Assembly: GCA_946629525.1 (NCBI GenBank)
Contig: CAMOXU010000008.1
Span: 1 to 43,724 of the forward strand
Direction: 5' to 3'
From: an uncultured Clostridia bacterium
GTDB lineage: Bacteria; Bacillota; Clostridia; Lachnospirales; Lachnospiraceae
Length of the DNA stretch: 43,724 nucleotides
Position 1 is the stretch's first letter. Each line of letters opens with the position of its first letter. The notes under the pieces were generated by a model. The model saw nothing but the letters and a program-made list of their open reading frames with translations. It did no database searches and was not told the DNA's origin. Shown here in pieces: positions 7,359 to 15,612 of this stretch. Made by a program: the position numbers and the translations under genes.

Positions 7359-8468
7359 ATGCCTTCTGATTTTGTAAATACGCTTATTCTGTGGTATAAT
7401 AGCAACTGCCGCAGCCTGCCCTGGCGGGAGAGCAGGGATCCGTACAGGATCTGGATCTCCGAGATCATGCTGCAGCAGACGCGTGTTTCCGCAGTCTGTG
7501 GTTATTATGAACGATTCCTTGCCGCACTCCCGGATATGGAAAGCCTTGCGGCCTGTCCGGAGGATCAGTTATTAAAGCTCTGGGAAGGGCTCGGTTATTA
7601 CAGCCGTGCCAGGAACCTTCAAAAGGCTGCCCGCATCGTAGTGGAGAACTACGGCGGGAAGATGCCCTGTGATGCCAGTGAACTCATAAAGCTCCCGGGA
7701 ATCGGCGAGTATACGGCAGGGGCGATTGCGTCCATCGCGTTCGGAAAGCCGGAGCCGGCCATTGACGGCAATGTGATCCGCGTCACGTCGCGCCTTCGTG
7801 CGTATACCGGTGAAACCCGGTCCATGAAGTTCAAAAAGGAACTTGCATCCTGGCTCAGGGCGGAGAACTCCCGGGAAGATGCATCCTGGGGGACACTCAA
7901 TCAGGCATTTATGGATCTCGGATCCATGGTCTGCCTTGCGAATAAGAGTCCTCTTTGTGAGGAGTGCCCGATCCGTTCATACTGCGAAGCTTTCAAAAAG
8001 GGAATCCAGAATTCGGTCCCGGTGAGAGCGGAGAAAAAAGGGCGGAGAGTAGAGGACAGGACTGTTGTCCTGTATACCGACGGAGAGCGGTTCGCGATCC
8101 GCAGACGGCCCGATAAGGGGCTTTTGTCCGGATTGTATGAGTTCCCGAATTATAAGGGAAAGCTTGAGCCCGGGGAGATGCTTCTTGCTGCGCGGGAGGA
8201 CGGCATGTATGCGGTGCGGCTTCGGAAGCTGCCGGATTCAAAACACATTTTCTCGCATATTGAGTGGCACATGACCGGGTATGAGATCCTCATTTCCCGG
8301 AATGACAGTGAGGAAGGCAGATTTATATTTGCCGGGAAAGACAGAATTAATAAAGAGTATCCGATCCCCTCTGCATTTGCAGCTTACGCGAACGCGATTG
8401 GAATAAAGGTCGGAAAGAATGAAAGGTGGTCTTATGAAAATCCTGACAGTGGTGATTCCGTGCTATAA
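7359..8468 (+). CDS. mutY: A/G-specific adenine DNA glycosylase MutY
   Basis: MutY removes adenine mispaired with 8-oxoguanine in base excision repair. The 369-residue protein has the full family layout: catalytic Glu35 in SEIMLQQTRV, helix-hairpin-helix LPGIGEYTAGAI (112-123), catalytic Asp136 in PAIDGNVIRV, and four [4Fe-4S] cysteines spaced C-x6-C-x2-C-x5-C near residues 188-204. The C-terminal third (TVVLYTDG, GLYEFPN) is the NUDIX-like domain that reads 8-oxoguanine. The start at 7359 has TTTGGAG about nine bases upstream, and its N-terminus aligns with that of E. coli MutY. Its last 35 bases overlap the glycosyltransferase gene, so the two are probably translated from one mRNA. Confidence 0.95.
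   Translation: MPSDFVNTLILWYNSNCRSLPWRESRDPYRIWISEIMLQQTRVSAVCGYYERFLAALPDMESLAACPEDQLLKLWEGLGYYSRARNLQKAARIVVENYGGKMPCDASELIKLPGIGEYTAGAIASIAFGKPEPAIDGNVIRVTSRLRAYTGETRSMKFKKELASWLRAENSREDASWGTLNQAFMDLGSMVCLANKSPLCEECPIRSYCEAFKKGIQNSVPVRAEKKGRRVEDRTVVLYTDGERFAIRRRPDKGLLSGLYEFPNYKGKLEPGEMLLAAREDGMYAVRLRKLPDSKHIFSHIEWHMTGYEILISRNDSEEGRFIFAGKDRINKEYPIPSAFAAYANAIGIKVGKNERWSYENPDSGDSVL
7372..7400 (+). promoter_or_regulatory. Promoter-like sequence inside mutY
   Basis: -35 TTGTAA and -10 TATAAT at 17-bp spacing with an extended TGG directly before the -10. It lies over codons 5-14 of mutY. If used, the transcript would lack the mutY start and could serve the downstream glycosyltransferase. It may also be coincidence. 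Confidence 0.3.
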
Positions 8469-9453
8469 TTCCGAGGCCTATATGTGCAAGGCGATCGACC
8501 ATGCGCTGATCGGAGGACCGGATGTCGAGGTACTTATTGTTGACGACGGATCGAAAGACAACACGTTAAAAATCGCCAGAGATTATGAAAAGAGATTCCC
8601 GGAAATCGTCCGCGCGATCCATCAGGAGAACAAGGGGCATGGCGGCGCACTCAATACAGGGCTCGAGAATGCGACGGGACTTTATTTCAAAGTCTGCGAC
8701 AGCGATGATTATCTTGACTATGACGCATATGTCCGGGTGCTCAATGCCCTCAGAAGAGCGGTCAAAAGCCCGAAGACGATCGATGTCATGATCAATAATT
8801 ATATGTATGACAAGCAGGGAGCCCGTCATAAGAAGGTCATGCGCTACAAGGGCTTTTTCCCTGAGCACAGGGTCTTTACCTGGAAGGATATTAAGCACAG
8901 GCTGCCGAATAACAAATATGTGCTCATGCACAGCCTGATCTATCGGACAGAGCTTCTGCGCGAGAGCGGCATCCGGCTCCCGGAGCATACGTTCTATGTC
9001 GATAATCTGATGGCATTTCAGCCCATGATCTACGCGAAGAATCTGTATTATATCGACGTGACGCTTTATCGCTATTTCATCGGGAGAAATGATCAGAGTG
9101 TCAACGAGGACGTCATGCTGACCCGGCTCGACCAGCAGCTGCGCGTCAACAAAATGATGATCGACGAGTACAGACCGCATCTCGTGGAGGAACGGCAGCA
9201 TCTGACGTATCTGGTACATTATATGTCCATCATGATGTCGATCTCCTCGATCCTTCTCATGCGGAAGGGGGATAAGGAATCGCTCGCCGCGAAGAAGGAG
9301 CTCTGGGACTATCTGAAGGCGAAGGATAAGCTGCTCTATGCAAGGCTGAGGACAGGCTTTCTCGGTCTGGGGCTCAACATGCCCACCTCAGTGGGGAGAA
9401 AGATCGCGATCGACGTCTATCATCTGGTCCAGAAGATCTACGGATTTAATTGA
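8434..9453 (+). CDS. Family 2 glycosyltransferase
   Basis: The 339-residue protein opens with a GT-A fold: TVVIPCYNSE at the N-terminus, VDDGS at 36-40 for nucleotide-sugar binding, and CDSDD at 88-92 as the metal-binding DxD. Such enzymes transfer a sugar from UDP- or GDP-sugars to lipid or surface-polysaccharide acceptors at the inner face of the membrane. No transmembrane helix is obvious. The acceptor cannot be told from sequence. The chosen ATG at 8434 has AAAGGTGG five bases upstream; an in-frame ATG five codons earlier lacks that spacing. It overlaps mutY by 35 bases. Confidence 0.88.
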   Translation: MKILTVVIPCYNSEAYMCKAIDHALIGGPDVEVLIVDDGSKDNTLKIARDYEKRFPEIVRAIHQENKGHGGALNTGLENATGLYFKVCDSDDYLDYDAYVRVLNALRRAVKSPKTIDVMINNYMYDKQGARHKKVMRYKGFFPEHRVFTWKDIKHRLPNNKYVLMHSLIYRTELLRESGIRLPEHTFYVDNLMAFQPMIYAKNLYYIDVTLYRYFIGRNDQSVNEDVMLTRLDQQLRVNKMMIDEYRPHLVEERQHLTYLVHYMSIMMSISSILLMRKGDKESLAAKKELWDYLKAKDKLLYARLRTGFLGLGLNMPTSVGRKIAIDVYHLVQKIYGFN

Positions 9454-9468
9454 CCTGCGGCGCGGCTG

Positions 9469-9544
9469 CGCAGGGATCCGGTCCGGAAGATATCAGCTGA
9501 CGCTGATCCGGATCCCGCGCCGAGTCTCGCGAGCGGGGCTTGAA
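9469..9544 (+). repeat. Palindromic repeat family B, copy 1
   Basis: About 76 nt nearly identical to 23801-23877. Shared blocks include GAAGATATCAG, TGACGCTGATCCG, and TCTCGCGAGCGGG followed by CTTGAA. Internal pairing: ATCAGC-TGAC-GCTGAT and CCCGC...GCGGG, with GGATCC pairs further out. It lies just after the glycosyltransferase stop. Confidence 0.8.
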
Positions 9545-9632
9545 CTAAGAGGGGTATTGTGACTCGCCGCTGAGAAAGCAGAATGCTGGTCTGCCTCCCG
9601 CTTATAGCATTGCGGGTCTTCCAAACTGAGAT

Positions 9633-9742
9633 AAAAAAAGGGCTGTCGCAGTAGACGGAGTCGCCACTATATATGGCAGATATTTGCAAATGACATCTGT
9701 CATATATAGTGGTGATTTGTCTTACTGCGACAGCCCCTTTTT
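9633..9742. terminator. Large palindrome G, bidirectional terminator or MITE-like
   Basis: GGGCTGTCGCAGTA (9640-9653) and TACTGCGACAGCCC (9723-9736) are perfect 14-bp inverted repeats. Inside, CCACTATATATG (9664-9675) pairs with CATATATAGTGG (9701-9712). Seven A precede and five T follow, so it can end transcription on both strands between the convergent glycosyltransferase and lipid kinase genes. Its length and terminal repeats also fit a palindromic mobile remnant; only one copy is in this window. Confidence 0.7.
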
Positions 9743-9810
9743 ATTCTTCATCGAGTAATACTCGTGAATCTATTCATGAGATGCGCGCGCAAAGTGAAAC
9801 CAGCGCCTGA
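9743..9810 (+). repeat. Palindromic repeat family C, truncated copy 1
   Basis: Starts ATTCTTCATCG like the copy at 32454, and shares CTCATGAAT-like/ATTCATGAG inverted repeat (here CTCGTGAAT), the GCGC..AAAGTGAA block and CCAGC. The right terminal repeat is missing; the lipid kinase coding end begins 12 bases further on. Confidence 0.7.
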
Positions 9811-9822
9811 TCGCGCCCGCGC

Positions 9823-10737
9823 TCAGCCCACGATTACTCTCAGCTGCTCGTTCAGCACTGTCGCGCTCAGCGTCTCGTGCATCCCGCCTGATTCGCCGTC
9901 CAGATGAACGGCGCGCTTTCTGTCACAGGTGATCTTAACACTCTGGGCCCGCAGGAAATGGACCCCTTTCAGGTGGGTGTGCTTTCCGGCAAAGCCGAGC
10001 GGCAGAACTGCGGCGATCTTGGCGTTCGGAATATCTGAGACGACAAAGATATCGAGGATCCCGTCGCCGGGCCGCGCTTCCGGGCACATCTTGACGCCGC
10101 CGCCCTCGTACTTCTGGTTCATGACCGCTGCAAAGAAGGCTTTTTTAAATTCCATCTTCCGTCCGCCGTCCATCTCGACCGTCATCGGACCGGGTTCGTA
10201 GAGCAGGATCTGCTTCAGAGCGATCACACCGTATGTGAGCTGCCCGAGATGCATTCTGTTGAGAGCGTCCTTGATCGGAGAGGAGAGGGCTTCGTGGCAT
10301 ACGGCCGCGTCGAAGCCGATGCCGCAGCTCACCCCGAACCGCTGATCTTTTCTGTCCGTAATCATCCCTATGTCGATCTTCCTGTACTGCTGGGGATCGA
10401 GGATCTGGGCAATTGCCCTGTCCGTGTCGGAGGTGATATTCATCCCGCGCGCAAAGTCATTGCCGGATCCGCTGGGGATCAGGCCGAACGTGACGGTGGA
10501 AATATTCTCGAGCCCGCACAGAATGTCGTGGATCGTACCGTCGCCGCCGATCGGAACGATCACAGCGTGCGGATCATTCCGGGAGATCTCCCTGGCAAAG
10601 ACCGTTCCCTGACCGGGATAGGTCGTTGCATAGACCTTGTAGGAAATGTTTTTTTCCTTCAGGATCTTCACGAGCCTCATCCAGATGCTCCTGCTTCCGG
10701 ATGACTGAGAGCTTGGATTTAGAATAAAGTAGTACAT
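9823..10737 (-). CDS. Diacylglycerol/lipid kinase family protein
   Basis: The 304-residue protein belongs to the YegS/DgkB/BmrU lipid kinase group, which phosphorylates diacylglycerol or related lipids at the inner membrane face with ATP. The nucleotide-binding motif GGDGT lies at residues 64-68, followed by IPSGSGNDFARG, both diagnostic. The C-terminal half has VMNQKYEGGGVKMCPEARPGDG, typical of the beta-rich second domain. ATG at 10737 is the start: GGAGG is eight bases upstream, while a TTG ten codons earlier has none. It lies 135 bases downstream of the CNNM gene on the same strand and may be cotranscribed. DgkB-like enzymes recycle diacylglycerol released by LTA synthesis, which fits the LTA-synthase-like gene in this window, though they are not linked. 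Confidence 0.9.
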   Translation of the reverse strand: MYYFILNPSSQSSGSRSIWMRLVKILKEKNISYKVYATTYPGQGTVFAREISRNDPHAVIVPIGGDGTIHDILCGLENISTVTFGLIPSGSGNDFARGMNITSDTDRAIAQILDPQQYRKIDIGMITDRKDQRFGVSCGIGFDAAVCHEALSSPIKDALNRMHLGQLTYGVIALKQILLYEPGPMTVEMDGGRKMEFKKAFFAAVMNQKYEGGGVKMCPEARPGDGILDIFVVSDIPNAKIAAVLPLGFAGKHTHLKGVHFLRAQSVKITCDRKRAVHLDGESGGMHETLSATVLNEQLRVIVG

Positions 10738-10872
10738 GAGATGTGCCTCCGATAACAGATAGTTCAATAAGCCGCCTGAGACTTTTCGATAAAGCAGGGC
10801 CTTTCTTATGCGCGATGCCTGCCGTCTGAAGGAGCGGCTGCCGCGCGATAAGGAACGGACGGGGTGATCCGA

Positions 10873-12138
10873 TCACTGCTCTTCCCCTGAGGCCAGATAG
10901 ACATGGACTCTCAGGATGCGGTGCTGCCGGATCGCCTCGACGATCAGCTTGGATCCGTCTTCCTCCGTCACATAATCTCCGACCTCCGGAAGAGCATCCC
11001 CGGAACGCTCAATGATATACCCTCCGACAGAGTCATATCCGTCCGAGTGAATCGCAAGCCCCGTCGCCTCGTTGAAATCGTCTATGTCCATGGATCCTCT
11101 GCAGGTATATTCCTTTCCGGGGACGATCTCCGTGATCTCCTCCAGATCGCGGCTCCTGTAATCATCCCGGATATCGCCGACGATCTCTTCGAGAACGTCC
11201 TCCATCGTGAGCATGCCGGAGGCGGATCCGTATTCGTCGAGAACGATCGCGACGGAGGATGCCTTCTCCCGCATTTCATCGAGAAGGTCGGAAATATTCT
11301 TTTTTTCGTAGGTATAGTACGGCTCCTTGATATGGTCGGTCAGCCGGAAATTCTCCCGGTCAACGAGGAGCATGGATTTGACGTCGATGATTCCTATGAT
11401 ATTGTCATTGCGGTCTTTATAGACCGGGAGACGCGTATATCGGTGCTCCCGGAAAAAATCGATGAGCCCTTCATATGAAATGTCGTATGGGACCTCCTGC
11501 ATGTCGATGCGGGGGATCATGATCTCTTCGGCCCGTGTGCCGACGAGGTCGACCACATTGCTGATCATATGGCTCTCGTCACTTTCGATGACTCCGTCCT
11601 CCTCGGATACGTTGACCAGTGTGCGGAGTTCGTTCTCGGTCATTACAGGGCGGACGTCAGGGTCGACCCCGCGAAGGAGGAGCAGCATGCGGGAAATGTT
11701 ATCCACGACAAAGATGACGGGGGTAAGGATGGTCATGAGCAGGCGGATCACGCCGGCATCCCGGAGGGCGATACGCTCTGCGTTTGCAGCTGCCATATTC
11801 TTGGGAGTGATCTCTCCGAAGATGAGGACCAGCATCGTCAGTATTCCCGAGACGATCCCGACCGAAGCGTTCCCGAAGAGGCTGATCGCCAGGACAGTCG
11901 TCAGGGAGGTCGCAGCGATGTTCACGATATTGTTCCCGATCAGGATCGTGGACAGCATCTTTGCCCTGCGGTCCGTGATATACAGTATCGTTTTTGCCCT
12001 GCGGTTCCCGTCATCCGCCATTCCTCTGATGCGGATCAGATTGACGGTGGTGAGTGCAGTCTCGGCGCCGGAAAAGAATGCGGACAGACACAGAAGAACG
12101 AAAAGAGAAGCAAGCTGCAGAAACTGCGTGGTTGACAT
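10873..12138 (-). CDS. CNNM/CBS-domain (HlyC/CorC-type) membrane protein
   Basis: The 421-residue protein has the three-part layout of the hemolysin/CorC family. Residues 1-180 form the CNNM membrane domain, with several helices and the signature FFSGAETALTTVN near 21-33. Residues about 200-325 hold two CBS motifs, beginning at IMIPRIDM and including YTRLPVYKD. The C-terminal CorC_HlyC domain (about 340-421) contains GGYIIE. The family is tied to magnesium or other cation export; the old hemolysin name is misleading. The start has AAAGGA seven bases upstream, and a promoter lies at 12193-12221. The lipid kinase follows. The 135-base gap between them holds a long imperfect hairpin (10799-10854, CTTATGCGCGA with TCGCGCG.TAAG-like arms) and no T-rich terminator. 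Confidence 0.92.
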   Translation of the reverse strand: MSTTQFLQLASLFVLLCLSAFFSGAETALTTVNLIRIRGMADDGNRRAKTILYITDRRAKMLSTILIGNNIVNIAATSLTTVLAISLFGNASVGIVSGILTMLVLIFGEITPKNMAAANAERIALRDAGVIRLLMTILTPVIFVVDNISRMLLLLRGVDPDVRPVMTENELRTLVNVSEEDGVIESDESHMISNVVDLVGTRAEEIMIPRIDMQEVPYDISYEGLIDFFREHRYTRLPVYKDRNDNIIGIIDVKSMLLVDRENFRLTDHIKEPYYTYEKKNISDLLDEMREKASSVAIVLDEYGSASGMLTMEDVLEEIVGDIRDDYRSRDLEEITEIVPGKEYTCRGSMDIDDFNEATGLAIHSDGYDSVGGYIIERSGDALPEVGDYVTEEDGSKLIVEAIRQHRILRVHVYLASGEEQ

Positions 12139-12192
12139 AGTAAAATCCTTTGAATTGATTCTTTGATCTGGTTGACAAAATGGCCACTATTG

Positions 12193-12221
12193 AGTGTACA
12201 TGATGCAGGGGGGTTTTTCAA
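12193..12221 (-). promoter_or_regulatory. Promoter for CNNM/CBS gene
   Basis: Minus strand -35 TTGAAA (12216-12221) and -10 TACACT (12193-12198), 17-bp spacing, about 55 bases before the start codon. Confidence 0.55.
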
Positions 12222-12232
12222 GAAGAAGAGGG

Positions 12233-12261
12233 TTTTCATTTTCGAACATGTATGCTATTAT
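12233..12261 (+). promoter_or_regulatory. Promoter for surface protein gene
   Basis: -35 TTTTCA (12233-12238) and -10 TATTAT (12256-12261), 17-bp spacing, with TGC directly before the -10 (extended -10). It is about 50 bases before the start at 12310. Confidence 0.55.
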
Positions 12262-12309
12262 GGAGCAGAGTATATATAAGCAAAGGGGCTTTTGCCATAG
12301 GTGAACTTT

Positions 12310-13881
12310 ATGAGAAAAAGAAATCTCTGGAAAGCGGCCGGGATCATGGCAGCAGGAGTGCTGACTGTCAGTATGGCCGGCGGGGAGGCCGTCAGAGTGT
12401 ACGCAGGCGAGACGAAGATCGCTGCCTCTGCGGACAGGGAGACAGAGAAGGAAAAGAGTGAGAAGTCAAAGACTGTCACACCCGTTCTTCTTCTGGACAA
12501 GGATGGGAAACCTGTCATCGGACCGGATGGGAAGCCGGTCTATGTGACACCGACTCCCGCAAAAGAGAATGAACTGAAGAATGCTCAGGATGCAGACGCA
12601 AAAGAGGATGCTTCCGCGGTGCCGGCTGGTGAAGGACAGCCTGTACCCGCTGAGGGAGCTGTCTCTGCAGCTGTTGAAGATCCTGCCGATGCAGACGAGG
12701 CAGCCAATGCCATGCCGGTCCCGGTGCCGGATGCAGCGGAGAGCGCTGCCGCGCTTCATGAGATGGAAGCGGAGGCTTCCGGTGAAGAATATTCCGGCGG
12801 TCAGGAAGAGATCCCCGCTGAAGTGTCGTCTGATGTGACGGCCGAAGAGCCGGCTGCGGAGAGCATTGCGGCTCCTGCCGGTCAGGAGGAGACAGAGGAT
12901 TCCTATGCAGCGGAGAACGCTGCCGGTGAGGAAACTGCGGAGCAGAATACTGACGCGCCTTCGGAGACGGCTTCGACGGAGTATGTCTCCGATGCGACGG
13001 AGACTCCTGATGCGGCCGATACTTCTTCGGAGGACGACCGGTCCGCACAGGCTTCTGAAGAAACTTCTTCGGAAAATGCGGAAAAGCCGTCTGATGCAGT
13101 TATGCCGGCTGCCGATCCTGCGGGGACAGCTTCCGATACAGCCGATGCTGCAGAGTCATCTTCTGATTCCGCCAATCGTACAGAGTCATCTTCTGATTCC
13201 GCTGCATCTGGAGAGGCAGAACAGGTGAAAGAGAATTCGAAGACATCCGTGAAAGTCACGTCTGTCAGGGATCTCTTTGCGACAGCCGTGATTCCTGCGG
13301 CCACTGAGTACAATGCGGAGGAGGAGACGTCTTCATTTTCCGCGTCCCTCATAGGCGCATCCGCGGGAGAGGAAGCAAGCGGATCTGCTGATGCGGAAGA
13401 GAAGGAGAACGCGGAGAGCACGACCGCTCCCTCGGAAGATACGGAGGAGAAAGGCGCTTCCGCAGCTGCCGATACAGAGGATACTTCGCAGGAAGTTCAT
13501 TCCGTGCTCCCGGAAGTGGTCGTCTATGAGATCGAGGCAGTGACGGAAGAGCTTGCCGGACCGGGTACGAATCAGCTGGTAGGCAATACGGACGCGGTCG
13601 GGACAAAGACAGTCACGGCCGATCAGGGATCCGGCACGACCGGAGGTTATTCGGGATCGGCTTCCTATACATCGTCCGCTTCGTCATCGTCGGGATCCGG
13701 AAGCTCCGGCACATCCTGGCAGAACTCTTCGGCAGGGACTGCGGTCACCCGGACAGCGAACCCGAAGACGGGAGATACCCAGAAGGCGCGCGTATACTTC
13801 GGATCAGCCTTTGCGTCCCTCGCGGCGATCGTCAAAGTCATGCTTGAGACGGAGCGCGCGAAGAGGAAAATTAGAAAATAA
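12310..13881 (+). CDS. Acidic secreted protein with NPKTG cell-wall sorting signal
   Basis: The 523-residue protein begins with a signal peptide: MRKRN, then a hydrophobic core ending in VRVYAGE. A short module with GKPVIGPDGKPVY follows. Most of the rest (about residues 70-430) is low-complexity and strongly acidic, made of Ala, Glu, Ser, Asp, Thr and Pro, with almost no aromatic residues. A Gly/Ser stretch leads to NPKTGD at 484-489, a hydrophobic segment (VYFGSAFASLAAIVKVML) and a basic tail RAKRKIRK, the layout of a sortase substrate. I infer wall attachment with the low-complexity part as a stalk; no folded functional domain is recognised. No sortase gene is in the window. ATG 12310 is preferred over GTG 12301 because AGGTGA lies five bases before it. 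A 22-bp perfect repeat (13151-13172, 13181-13202) shows slippage-type growth. Confidence 0.75.
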   Translation: MRKRNLWKAAGIMAAGVLTVSMAGGEAVRVYAGETKIAASADRETEKEKSEKSKTVTPVLLLDKDGKPVIGPDGKPVYVTPTPAKENELKNAQDADAKEDASAVPAGEGQPVPAEGAVSAAVEDPADADEAANAMPVPVPDAAESAAALHEMEAEASGEEYSGGQEEIPAEVSSDVTAEEPAAESIAAPAGQEETEDSYAAENAAGEETAEQNTDAPSETASTEYVSDATETPDAADTSSEDDRSAQASEETSSENAEKPSDAVMPAADPAGTASDTADAAESSSDSANRTESSSDSAASGEAEQVKENSKTSVKVTSVRDLFATAVIPAATEYNAEEETSSFSASLIGASAGEEASGSADAEEKENAESTTAPSEDTEEKGASAAADTEDTSQEVHSVLPEVVVYEIEAVTEELAGPGTNQLVGNTDAVGTKTVTADQGSGTTGGYSGSASYTSSASSSSGSGSSGTSWQNSSAGTAVTRTANPKTGDTQKARVYFGSAFASLAAIVKVMLETERAKRKIRK

Positions 13882-13887
13882 CCCATC

Positions 13888-13916
13888 TTGTATGATGGAA
13901 ATCCCTGTGGTATACT
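13888..13916 (+). promoter_or_regulatory. Promoter for scfA
   Basis: -10 TATACT (13911-13916) with TGG directly before it (extended -10) and -35 TTGTAT (13888-13893) at 17-bp spacing. It begins seven bases after the stop of the surface-protein gene and gives a short leader of about 25 nt. Confidence 0.65.
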
Positions 13917-13945
13917 GTTCACAAATCAGGAAGGAGGACCTTGTG

Positions 13946-14086
13946 ATGAAACATGTTAAGAGCCTGAACACAAAGAATCTTCAGAAGACTTTGAAGAAGG
14001 GCGGCTGCGGAGAGTGCCAGACATCCTGCCAGTCTGCATGCAAGACAAGCTGCACAGTCGGCAACCAGAGCTGCGAGCATAAGTGA
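13946..14086 (+). CDS. scfA: SCIFF ranthipeptide precursor (six Cys in 45 residues)
   Basis: The 46-residue peptide is a ribosomally made precursor modified by the radical SAM enzyme encoded next door. The leader half MKHVKSLNTKNLQK is conserved in SCIFF peptides of Clostridia; the core has six cysteines at 21, 24, 28, 32, 36 and 43, with TSCQSACKTSC between. In characterised members the maturase links Cys sulfur to a non-alpha carbon of an acceptor residue, often Thr, so the TSC units are the likely sites. AAGGAGG stands eight bases before the ATG. An extended -10 promoter lies at 13888-13916 and a hairpin separates it from scfB, an arrangement that would give more precursor than enzyme. The biological role of SCIFF products is still debated. 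Confidence 0.95.
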   Translation: MKHVKSLNTKNLQKTLKKGGCGECQTSCQSACKTSCTVGNQSCEHK

Positions 14087-14125
14087 TTCGGAGAATCCGG
14101 ACACATTCTTGAAAGTGATTATTCA

Positions 14126-14151
14126 GGGGTCTGTGAAAAGCAGGCCCCTTT
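14126..14151 (+). terminator. Hairpin between scfA and scfB (partial terminator)
   Basis: GGGGTCTG and CAGGCCCC pair around a 7-base loop and are followed by only TTTA. The short T run suggests partial termination, letting some transcripts continue into scfB. Confidence 0.6.
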
Positions 14152-14189
14152 ACCATGTCAGAAAAACGTATATGACCCAGGAGTAAAAT

Positions 14190-15596
14190 ATGCAGGTTCA
14201 CCAGTATAAAAGTAACGGTCTCAATATTGTTCTCGATGTGCCGTCGAGTTCGGTGCATGTTGCCGACGATCTTTTTTATGATGCCGTCCGGCTTATGGGA
14301 CAGGGAAAAACTGACGGGGAGATCCGGGAGATCCTGAAAGAGAGCTATGCAGGGAGGCCCGAATACGCACCCGGAGATATCGACGAGGTCCTCGCAGAGG
14401 CGGAGGAGCTTAAAAGCCAGGGCACTCTCTTCTCGCCGGAGCCCTACAGGCCGGCTATAGAGGAATTCACAAAGCGGCCGACGGTCGTCAAAGCGCTCTG
14501 TCTGCATATCGCCCATGACTGCAACCTTGCCTGCCGCTATTGCTTTGCGGAGGAGGGAGAGTACCACGGGCGGAGGGCTCTCATGTCCCTCGAGACAGGG
14601 AAAGCTGCCCTGGACTTTCTTGTGAAGAATTCCGGTCTCAGGCGGAACCTTGAGGTCGACTTCTTTGGAGGAGAGCCTCTCATGAACTGGAATGTCGTGA
14701 AGGAGCTGGTCGCCTACGGGCATTCCCTTGAGGAGAAGACGAAGGAGACCGTCGCTCCAAAGCACTTCCGCTTTACACTGACGACCAACGGCGTGCTCCT
14801 CAATGATGAGATCATGGAGTTCTGCAACCGGGAAATGCACAATGTCGTGCTGTCGATCGACGGGAGAAAGGAAGTCCATGACCGGATGAGACCATTCCGG
14901 AAAGGGGCGGGGAGCTACAATCTGATCCTTCCCAAGCTTCTCAAATTTGCGAAGATGCGGGAGGAGCTCGGTCTTTCCTATTATGTAAGGGGGACCTACA
15001 CACACTGGAACCTCGACTTTTCCGAGGATGTGCTGCACCTTGCGGACCTCGGGTTCACGCAGATCTCCGTCGAGCCGGTCGTTGCGCCCCCGGAGGAGGA
15101 CTACGCGATCAGGCCGGAGGACGTTCCGTTCCTGTGTGAGCAGTATGACATTCTCGCGCGTGAGATGATTCGCCGTAAAAAAGAAGGTAGGGGTTTTAAT
15201 TTTTTCCATTTTATGATAGATTTAACGGGTGGCCCATGCGTCTACAAGCGTCTTTCCGGCTGCGGGTCGGGCACTGAGTACCTTGCTGTGACTCCATGGG
15301 GCGATTTTTATCCGTGTCATCAGTTCGTCGGGAATGAGGAGTTCCTGATCGGGAATACGGATACCGGCATCACGAGAAAAGACATCGTTACAGAATTCAA
15401 GAAGGTAAATGTCTATTCAAAGGAAGAATGCAGAGACTGCTTTGCCCGCTTCTACTGCAGCGGCGGCTGTGCTGCGAATTCCTTTAATTTTACCGGAGGG
15501 ATCAATGACGTCTATGAGATCGGGTGCCGTCTGCAGCGTAAGCGCGTCGAGTGCAGTATTATGCTGAAAGCTGCGGAAGCAGAAATGGAACAATGA
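14190..15596 (+). CDS. scfB: Radical SAM/SPASM maturase of SCIFF peptide
   Basis: The 468-residue enzyme forms thioether cross-links in the SCIFF peptide. The N-terminal 90 residues resemble the peptide-recognition region of such maturases. The radical SAM cluster motif is C111-x3-C115-x2-C118 (HDCNLACRYCFA), followed by FFGGEPL for SAM binding. The C-terminal SPASM part has cysteines in GPCVYKRLSGCGSG, PCHQF and CRDCFARFYCSGGCAANSFN for two auxiliary clusters. AGGAG lies 8-9 bases before the ATG. Its place directly after scfA and before secDF is the usual clostridial setting. A stretch at about 15180-15232 (residues 331-347, GRGFNFFHFMIDL) switches to AT-rich codons including ATA, TTA and AGG. 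Confidence 0.95.
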   Translation: MQVHQYKSNGLNIVLDVPSSSVHVADDLFYDAVRLMGQGKTDGEIREILKESYAGRPEYAPGDIDEVLAEAEELKSQGTLFSPEPYRPAIEEFTKRPTVVKALCLHIAHDCNLACRYCFAEEGEYHGRRALMSLETGKAALDFLVKNSGLRRNLEVDFFGGEPLMNWNVVKELVAYGHSLEEKTKETVAPKHFRFTLTTNGVLLNDEIMEFCNREMHNVVLSIDGRKEVHDRMRPFRKGAGSYNLILPKLLKFAKMREELGLSYYVRGTYTHWNLDFSEDVLHLADLGFTQISVEPVVAPPEEDYAIRPEDVPFLCEQYDILAREMIRRKKEGRGFNFFHFMIDLTGGPCVYKRLSGCGSGTEYLAVTPWGDFYPCHQFVGNEEFLIGNTDTGITRKDIVTEFKKVNVYSKEECRDCFARFYCSGGCAANSFNFTGGINDVYEIGCRLQRKRVECSIMLKAAEAEMEQ

Positions 15597-15612
15597 GGAG
15601 AGAGGCTTTGTC

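Noticed and set aside
13956-15209. 417-codon open frame opposite scfA and scfB
   Set aside because: It would cover the SCIFF precursor and the maturase in antisense; both of these are certain genes.
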